From: Streptomyces rishiriensis | Lineage (GTDB): Bacteria > Actinomycetota > Actinomycetes > Streptomycetales > Streptomycetaceae | DNA length: 64,000 nt | Direction: 5' to 3' | NCBI RefSeq assembly: GCF_030815485.1 | Contig: NZ_JAUSWV010000002.1 | Location: 2,542,001-2,606,000 of the forward strand | Notes under the pieces: model-generated | What the model saw: the letters and a program-made list of their open reading frames with translations, nothing else | What the model was told of the DNA's origin: nothing | The model's database searches: none | Shown: piece by piece, positions 59,576 to 64,000 of the stretch | Layout of the letters: each line of letters starts with the position of its first letter | Numbering within the stretch: position 1 is the stretch's first letter | Translations under genes and position numbers: made by a program

Positions 59576-61210
59576 ATGAACAGGTCGTTCGAGGACCGGC
59601 ACGGCGAGGCGGCCTGCCTTAGGGGCTCCTGGCGCTCGGCGTTCCGTGCGGCACGGGAGCGCCGACGGCACGGGAAAGCGGACAAGGAGCGCTGCGAGAG
59701 CGAGCACCGGAGCGCCCGCCGGGCCGGGCGGATCCCCGAGGACCCGGGTCCGCCGGCCAGCGGCTTCACCCTGCTGCCGTGGCTGCTCATGGGGATGGGC
59801 GCGTTCTCCAACCTCTTCCAGGGCGAAGCCGACCCGTGGATCGGCGGCCTTGGCCTGCTGACGTTCAACTCGCTCTACGTCTACGTCTCCTTCCGCGCCT
59901 TCGTGAAGGAGACCCGCGAGGCGACCTCCACACGGGTGGCGCTCGTTCTGCTGGGTGTCGTGACCTGCGGACTCGCCCTCGGGTACGGCGGCAGCTGGCT
60001 GCTGTTCCTCCCGCTGGTCGGTCTCGCGACGGGCGCGGTACTGCGCGGCCCGCAGCTGCGGACCATCGGCACCGCCGTCGCCGTACTGGCGGGCGCGGTC
60101 TCCTGCGTCCGCGACGGCTGGGACGGCCTCACCATCGCCTACGCCACCTGGATATCCACGATGGTGACGGCCGCGATCCTCTCCCTCTCCGAGGCCGTAC
60201 GGGAGCTGCGTGCCGCCCGTGAGGAACTCGCCCGGCGCGCGGTGGAGGAGGAGCGGTTGCGCTTCTCGCGCGATCTGCACGACCTGCTCGGCCACACGCT
60301 GTCGGTGATCGTGGTGAAGTCGGAGGCGGCCCGTCGGCTGGCGCCGCGCGACATGGACGCGGCCCTCTCCCAGGTCACCGACATCGAGGCGGTGGGCCGC
60401 CAGGCGCTGACGGAGATCCGCGAGGCGGTCACCGGCTACCGCGAGGGCAGTCTGGCCGGTGAGCTGGACCGGGCCCGCTCGGCTCTGACGGCGGCGGGCG
60501 TCGAACCCTCCGTGAGCCGGTCGGGGCCGCCGCCGGATCCGAAGAGCGCGGCCCTGCTCGGCTGGGTGGTGCGCGAGGCGGTCACCAACGTCGTCCGGCA
60601 CAGCGACGCGAGTCACTGCGGGATCACCGTGTCGGGCACACCCGAGCGGGTCCGCCTGACGGTGACGGACGACGGCGGCAGTGGCAGCGGCAACGAGGAC
60701 GGAGACAGCGGTCAGGGCAGCGACGACGCGGGCGGTGCCGGTGTCGGTGCCGGTTGCAGCGCGCCGGGCGGCGGCACCGGCCTCACCGGCCTGCGCGAGC
60801 GCCTCGCGGCGGCGGGCGGCACCCTGACGGCGGGCCCGGGACCGCGCGGCGGCTTCAGGGTCACGGCGGAACTGCCGGTGGAGCTGCCGATGTCCCCCTC
60901 GCCCGCCCACACGAGAGATGGCACCGGCACCCGCGCCGTCGAGGTCGCCCGCACCGATACCGACCACGGGACCGTTCTTGAAGGGATACGGTCCGCAGCC
61001 ACCGCCCCGGACGGGCCAAAGCCCCCCGCCACCACCCCGGAAGGGATACGGCCCACCGTGACCGACCCGGAAGGGACACGGCCCCCCGCGGCACCGCAAC
61101 TCCCCTCGGCGCAGCCCACTTCGCCACAGCCGCCCTCACCGCGACCCCCCTCACCGCAGCCCGCGGACACCGTGCCGTCCGCGGCCACCGGCCCTAACCT
61201 GGGCCCGTGA
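59576..61210 (+). CDS. Sensor histidine kinase, DesK/NarX-like (HisKA_3)
   Basis: 544 residues. A basic arm (1-60), about four to six helices (65-205), a linker helix, then HisKA_3 with FSRDLHDLLGHT (phosphoacceptor H235) and an ATPase domain with REAVTNVVRHSDA (N box) and GTGLTGLRERL (G box). A Gly/Ser/Asp-rich loop (367-398) interrupts the ATPase lid. The C-terminal 100 residues are an unusual Pro/Thr tail with repeats like TPEGIRPTVTDPEGTRPP. The stop overlaps the start of the regulator gene (GTGA), making an operon pair. The signal is unknown; the DesK group senses membrane state. Confidence 0.92.
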   Translation: MNRSFEDRHGEAACLRGSWRSAFRAARERRRHGKADKERCESEHRSARRAGRIPEDPGPPASGFTLLPWLLMGMGAFSNLFQGEADPWIGGLGLLTFNSLYVYVSFRAFVKETREATSTRVALVLLGVVTCGLALGYGGSWLLFLPLVGLATGAVLRGPQLRTIGTAVAVLAGAVSCVRDGWDGLTIAYATWISTMVTAAILSLSEAVRELRAAREELARRAVEEERLRFSRDLHDLLGHTLSVIVVKSEAARRLAPRDMDAALSQVTDIEAVGRQALTEIREAVTGYREGSLAGELDRARSALTAAGVEPSVSRSGPPPDPKSAALLGWVVREAVTNVVRHSDASHCGITVSGTPERVRLTVTDDGGSGSGNEDGDSGQGSDDAGGAGVGAGCSAPGGGTGLTGLRERLAAAGGTLTAGPGPRGGFRVTAELPVELPMSPSPAHTRDGTGTRAVEVARTDTDHGTVLEGIRSAATAPDGPKPPATTPEGIRPTVTDPEGTRPPAAPQLPSAQPTSPQPPSPRPPSPQPADTVPSAATGPNLGP

Positions 61211-61872
61211 CCGAGATGCCGGGTTGGCCAGTGAACGAGATGCCCCGTGACCACCGCCCCGCCAAGTCCGTGAGGGTGCTGCTCGCGGAGGACCAGGGCA
61301 TGATGCGTGGGGCGCTGGCCCTGCTGCTGGGACTGGAGACCGACATCGAGGTCGTCGCGCAGGTGGGCACGGGGGACGCGATCGTGGACGCGGCGCTTCT
61401 GCACCGGCCGGACGTCGCGCTCCTCGACATCGAACTCCCCGGCATGAGCGGCCTGGACGCGGCCGCGGAGCTGCGCGACCAGGCGCCCAACTGCCGGGTG
61501 CTGATCCTGACCACCTTCGGCCGGCCCGGTTATCTGCGCCGGGCCATGGAGGCCGGGGCCTCGGGGTTCCTGGTCAAGGACGGCCCGGTGGAGGAGCTGG
61601 CGGCGGCGATCCGGCGGGTGCTGGCCGGGGAGACGGTCGTCGACCCGGCGCTGGCCGCGGCAGCGCTGAGCGCCGGCCCGAACCCGCTCACCGCCCGCGA
61701 GTGCGACGTCCTGAAGGCCTCCGTGGACGGCGCGACCGTCGCCGACATAGCCGCCAGGGTGCACCTCTCGGAGTCCACGGTCCGCAACTACCTGTCCTCC
61801 GCGATCGGCAAGACGGGCACCCGCAACCGTATGGAGGCCATGCGGGAGGCTCGGCAGCAGGGCTGGCTGTAG
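61207..61872 (+). CDS. LuxR/NarL-type response regulator (DesR-like)
   Basis: 221 residues from a GTG overlapping the kinase stop. Receiver domain: acid pocket AEDQ (28-30), phosphoacceptor D74 in LLDIELPGMSG, Thr in ILTTFG, Lys in VKDG. C-terminal LuxR HTH: PLTARECDVLKASVDGATVADIAARVHLSESTVRNYLSSAIGKTG. It is phosphorylated by the adjacent kinase and would regulate transcription. Targets are unknown. Confidence 0.94.
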   Translation: MTEMPGWPVNEMPRDHRPAKSVRVLLAEDQGMMRGALALLLGLETDIEVVAQVGTGDAIVDAALLHRPDVALLDIELPGMSGLDAAAELRDQAPNCRVLILTTFGRPGYLRRAMEAGASGFLVKDGPVEELAAAIRRVLAGETVVDPALAAAALSAGPNPLTARECDVLKASVDGATVADIAARVHLSESTVRNYLSSAIGKTGTRNRMEAMREARQQGWL

Positions 61873-61903
61873 AGGTCCGGACCACCGCTGGCATAGTGCC
61901 CGC

Positions 61904-63379
61904 ATGTCCTTGCCGATACGGATCCTCAGGCGTCCGGCCGCGCTGGCGGCTAGTGTCGCGGCGCTGTTCGCCACGGCGGTGTCACCTGCCGCGGCCGACG
62001 GCTCCGAGCAGGTCGTGATGCGGTTCGAGACAGCGGCGACCTTCGTCATGTACAACGCAGACGAGGGGGCGCAGGCCGCCCCGAACGACAGCTTCGCCGT
62101 CCCGGTCTTCGTCGAGCCGAGCAAGGGGGGCGAACCGGCCCGCAACGTCCGGGTCGTCGTGGACGCTTCGGGGCTCGAGGGCGTCGCCCGGCTCGCGGAC
62201 AGCGACACGTGCCCGGTCGAGGGCACGGTCTACACATGTGAGTACGGCACCCTGCAGAACGGCGACGGCGAGAGCTACACGCCTCTCTCCCTCCTGGGTG
62301 TGGACGGCGTCGAACCGGGTGACAGCGGGACGGTGACGTACACCGCGACCGCCGACAACGCGCCCACCGTCACCGGCACCACCCGGATGACCGTCGGCGG
62401 TCCGACGCTGTCCGCGCCCGGGCAGGAGAAGCGTGTGAGCGGGCTGGCGCCGGGGAAGTCCGCGGGCGTGACCGCATGGTTGGCCAACAACACCCGCTTT
62501 CCCGCGAAGCAGGGCGTCACCCTCCAGGTGAACGTGTCGGAGGGGGTGACGCTGACCGCCCTGCACAGCAACTGCTACTACGCGGGTCCCGCGCCCACCT
62601 CCGCCTGGTGCGCCTTTCCCACCAGGGCCGCGGCGGGCGCCGCCTACCGCACCGGCGCGCCGCTGGTCTACACGGTCACGCCGCCCGGGCATCTGACCGG
62701 CGAGGTGACCTACACCTGGTCGTCGTCGCCCCCGGCCCGCCCGGCCGGCCATACCCTGCGCGGCACCGGCTCGCCGCTCACCCTGGTCGCGACGGCGGCC
62801 CAGGATTTCGACGACGGTCAAGGCAGGCTCGGGATCACCACCACCGTGCAGGACGACTACCGTCCCGTCACCGCGACGGTGCGGGGGCGGGTCGGCGACA
62901 CGGTGAAGGTGCGACTCGGGCTGGAGGACCTCGGCCCCGGCCGGATCCAGGGCGACGAGGAGATGGGCCGCTTCGAGGTGGTGCCGCCGGAGGGCACCAC
63001 GATCACCTCGATCCCGTACTCCTTCGAGGAGGACGGCGGGAAGTGGGCCTGCGACCGGCCGGAGCAGCCCGGCGGGGCGTTCGTCTGCGAGATCGGTTAC
63101 GACCGGTTCTACGAGGTGCGGCACGAAGGGGGCACGACCGCGATCGACTTCCACGTCCGCATCGACCGTCAGGTCGCGGGCGCGAAGGGCACCGTCCGCA
63201 CCTACAACCCGTTCGACCGCACCCCGGCCAACGACGTCGCCGCCATCCCGCTCGACGCCTCGCCCGCCCCGCCGTACCGGTTCTCCCGTCATCCCTGGGC
63301 GTGGACCGCGGGGGCCCTGACCCTCGTCCTCCTGGCGGCGGGGTACCGCCGTCGCCGCCGGAACGCGAAACCGTCGTGA
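61904..63379 (+). CDS. Secreted, C-terminally membrane-anchored protein of unknown function
   Basis: 491 residues. Sec signal (about 1-31, cut near AAADG), then repeated beta-rich (CARDB/DUF11-like) segments: PARNVRVVVDASGLEGVARL, GDSGTVTYTATADNAPTVTG, KQGVTLQVNVSEGVTL. A hydrophobic helix near the end (WAWTAGALTLVLLAAGYRRRRR) anchors it, leaving the domains outside. No SD is seen; CATAGT six bases before the ATG suggests a leaderless transcript. It lies just after the two-component system and may be under its control (inference). Confidence 0.8.
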   Translation: MSLPIRILRRPAALAASVAALFATAVSPAAADGSEQVVMRFETAATFVMYNADEGAQAAPNDSFAVPVFVEPSKGGEPARNVRVVVDASGLEGVARLADSDTCPVEGTVYTCEYGTLQNGDGESYTPLSLLGVDGVEPGDSGTVTYTATADNAPTVTGTTRMTVGGPTLSAPGQEKRVSGLAPGKSAGVTAWLANNTRFPAKQGVTLQVNVSEGVTLTALHSNCYYAGPAPTSAWCAFPTRAAAGAAYRTGAPLVYTVTPPGHLTGEVTYTWSSSPPARPAGHTLRGTGSPLTLVATAAQDFDDGQGRLGITTTVQDDYRPVTATVRGRVGDTVKVRLGLEDLGPGRIQGDEEMGRFEVVPPEGTTITSIPYSFEEDGGKWACDRPEQPGGAFVCEIGYDRFYEVRHEGGTTAIDFHVRIDRQVAGAKGTVRTYNPFDRTPANDVAAIPLDASPAPPYRFSRHPWAWTAGALTLVLLAAGYRRRRRNAKPS

Positions 63380-63541
63380 GCGCCGACCCGGCGTGAGCGT
63401 GCCTGTGCCGACCCGGTGTGAGCGTGCCTGCGCGTGAACGCGTCCTGGACGCCCCTGCCCGTCCTGGACGCCCGCGCCCGTCCTTGGACGCCTTGGACGC
63501 CCCTGCCCGTCCGACGCCCCTGCCCGTCCTAGACGCCCGTG
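63380..63541. repeat. Two kinds of tandem repeat after the secreted protein gene
   Basis: First a 24-bp direct repeat of the type gccgacccggcgtgagcgtg (about 63383-63431). Then about six units of a 17-19-bp repeat (cgtcctggacgcccctgcc and variants, 63440-63541), which runs up to and over the stop of the methyltransferase gene. Confidence 0.7.
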
Positions 63542-64000
63542 CCCGTCCGTCGCAGGACCCGCAGCGAGCCGGTGTCCGAGACCTCGGTGAAGGCCCCGGA
63601 GTCCAGGGCGCGCAGGTAGACGCGGTAGGGGGCCTGGCCGGTGAACTCGTCGACCGGGTCGGGGAACACGTCGTGGATGACGAGGAGACCGCCCTCGGCG
63701 ACGTGCGGCGCCCAGCCCTCGTAGTCGGAGGTGGCGTGCTCGTCGGTGTGGCCGCCGTCGACGAAGACGAGACCGAGGGGCGAGTTCCAGAACGCGGCGA
63801 TGCGCGGCGAACGTCCGACCAGTGCGACCACATGCTCCTCCAGGCCCGCGCGGTGCAGGGTCCGGCGGAAGGTGGGCAGGGTGTCCATCAGGCCGACCTC
63901 GGGGTCGACGGTCTCCGGGTCGTGGTACTCCCAGCCGGGCTGCTGCTCCTCGCTGCCGCGGTGGTGGTCCAGCGTGAGCGCGCTGACCCCGGCCCGGCGG
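63529..64000 (-). CDS. Class I SAM-dependent methyltransferase (cut by window edge)
   Basis: The frame is open to the right edge, so the N-terminal part lies outside the window; about 157 residues are visible. They hold SALTLDHHRGSEEQQPGWEYHDP, LVFVDGGHTDEHATSDYEGWAPHVAEGGLLVIHDVFPDP and YRVYLRAL, matching the Methyltransf_24 group (motif II region and late strands). The DGGHT segment is typical of this group. The substrate cannot be told. An internal ATG (63888) is not the true start, since the upstream sequence keeps family character. Confidence 0.85.
   Translation of the reverse strand, partial: RRAGVSALTLDHHRGSEEQQPGWEYHDPETVDPEVGLMDTLPTFRRTLHRAGLEEHVVALVGRSPRIAAFWNSPLGLVFVDGGHTDEHATSDYEGWAPHVAEGGLLVIHDVFPDPVDEFTGQAPYRVYLRALDSGAFTEVSDTGSLRVLRRTGTGV

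Noticed and set aside
1..64000. CRISPR arrays, insertion sequences, integrases, phage genes
   Set aside because: No regularly spaced 28-37-bp identical repeats with unique spacers and no transposase or integrase motifs were seen on either strand. The tandem arrays have no spacers.

Overview
This is a very GC-rich actinobacterial chromosome window, almost certainly from a Streptomyces. Signs include strong G/C third-position bias, many GTG starts, probable leaderless genes, SARP/AfsR-type regulation, DmdR-type iron boxes, an F420-dependent reductase and many Tat or lipoprotein signals. No plasmid, phage, transposase, tRNA or CRISPR array was seen. About 54 protein genes and one RNA gene (RNase P RNA) are supported. 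Operator, terminator and leaderless-promoter calls rest on sequence pattern only.

0-15 kb: the end of nadE, a DJ-1/PfpI protein, an AraJ-like MFS pump, a membrane-anchored endonuclease/phosphatase-fold protein, a DHA2 MFS pump with its TetR regulator, panB, a DrrAB-type ABC exporter, a large AfsR-like regulator, a site-2 protease homologue and an F420:NADP oxidoreductase. 15-24 kb: a methionine aminopeptidase and an iron section. Heme oxygenase (iron-box-like promoter) is followed by an efeO-efeB-efeU ferrous/heme iron uptake operon with an almost perfect iron box and a further overlapping lipoprotein gene.

24-39 kb: primase/polymerase-like protein, TetR, Gfo/Idh/MocA oxidoreductase, Bcr-type MFS pump, serine hydrolase, Rsm22-type methyltransferase, PhoD-like phosphatase, SDR, D-Ala-D-Ala carboxypeptidase, a MacB/FtsX-type ABC exporter pair, SnoaL-like, DoxX and MazG-like proteins. 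39-44 kb: a translationally coupled lipoprotein gene and two paralogous transmembrane Ser/Thr kinases, each carrying a type-1 periplasmic-binding sensor domain. 44.6-46.4 kb: an unrecognised 589-residue gene with a possible bacterial PH domain, next to rnpB. The rnpB 5' part overlaps the 3' end of an EamA transporter gene.

48-64 kb: AraC regulator, yaaA, KDPG aldolase, and the conserved Nif3 / zinc-ribbon / RNase H-phosphatase operon. Then come a repeat-bearing protein of unknown function, a MaoC/alcohol dehydrogenase/SDR operon behind a KstR-like palindrome, a DesK/DesR-type two-component system, a secreted membrane-anchored protein and the end of a methyltransferase gene. The 51-64 kb part is unusually rich in short tandem repeats, several with 18-bp periods. 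Two genes (beta-lactamase family and zinc ribbon) have no in-frame ATG/GTG/TTG at the expected place and appear to start at CTG codons overlapping the upstream stop codon.
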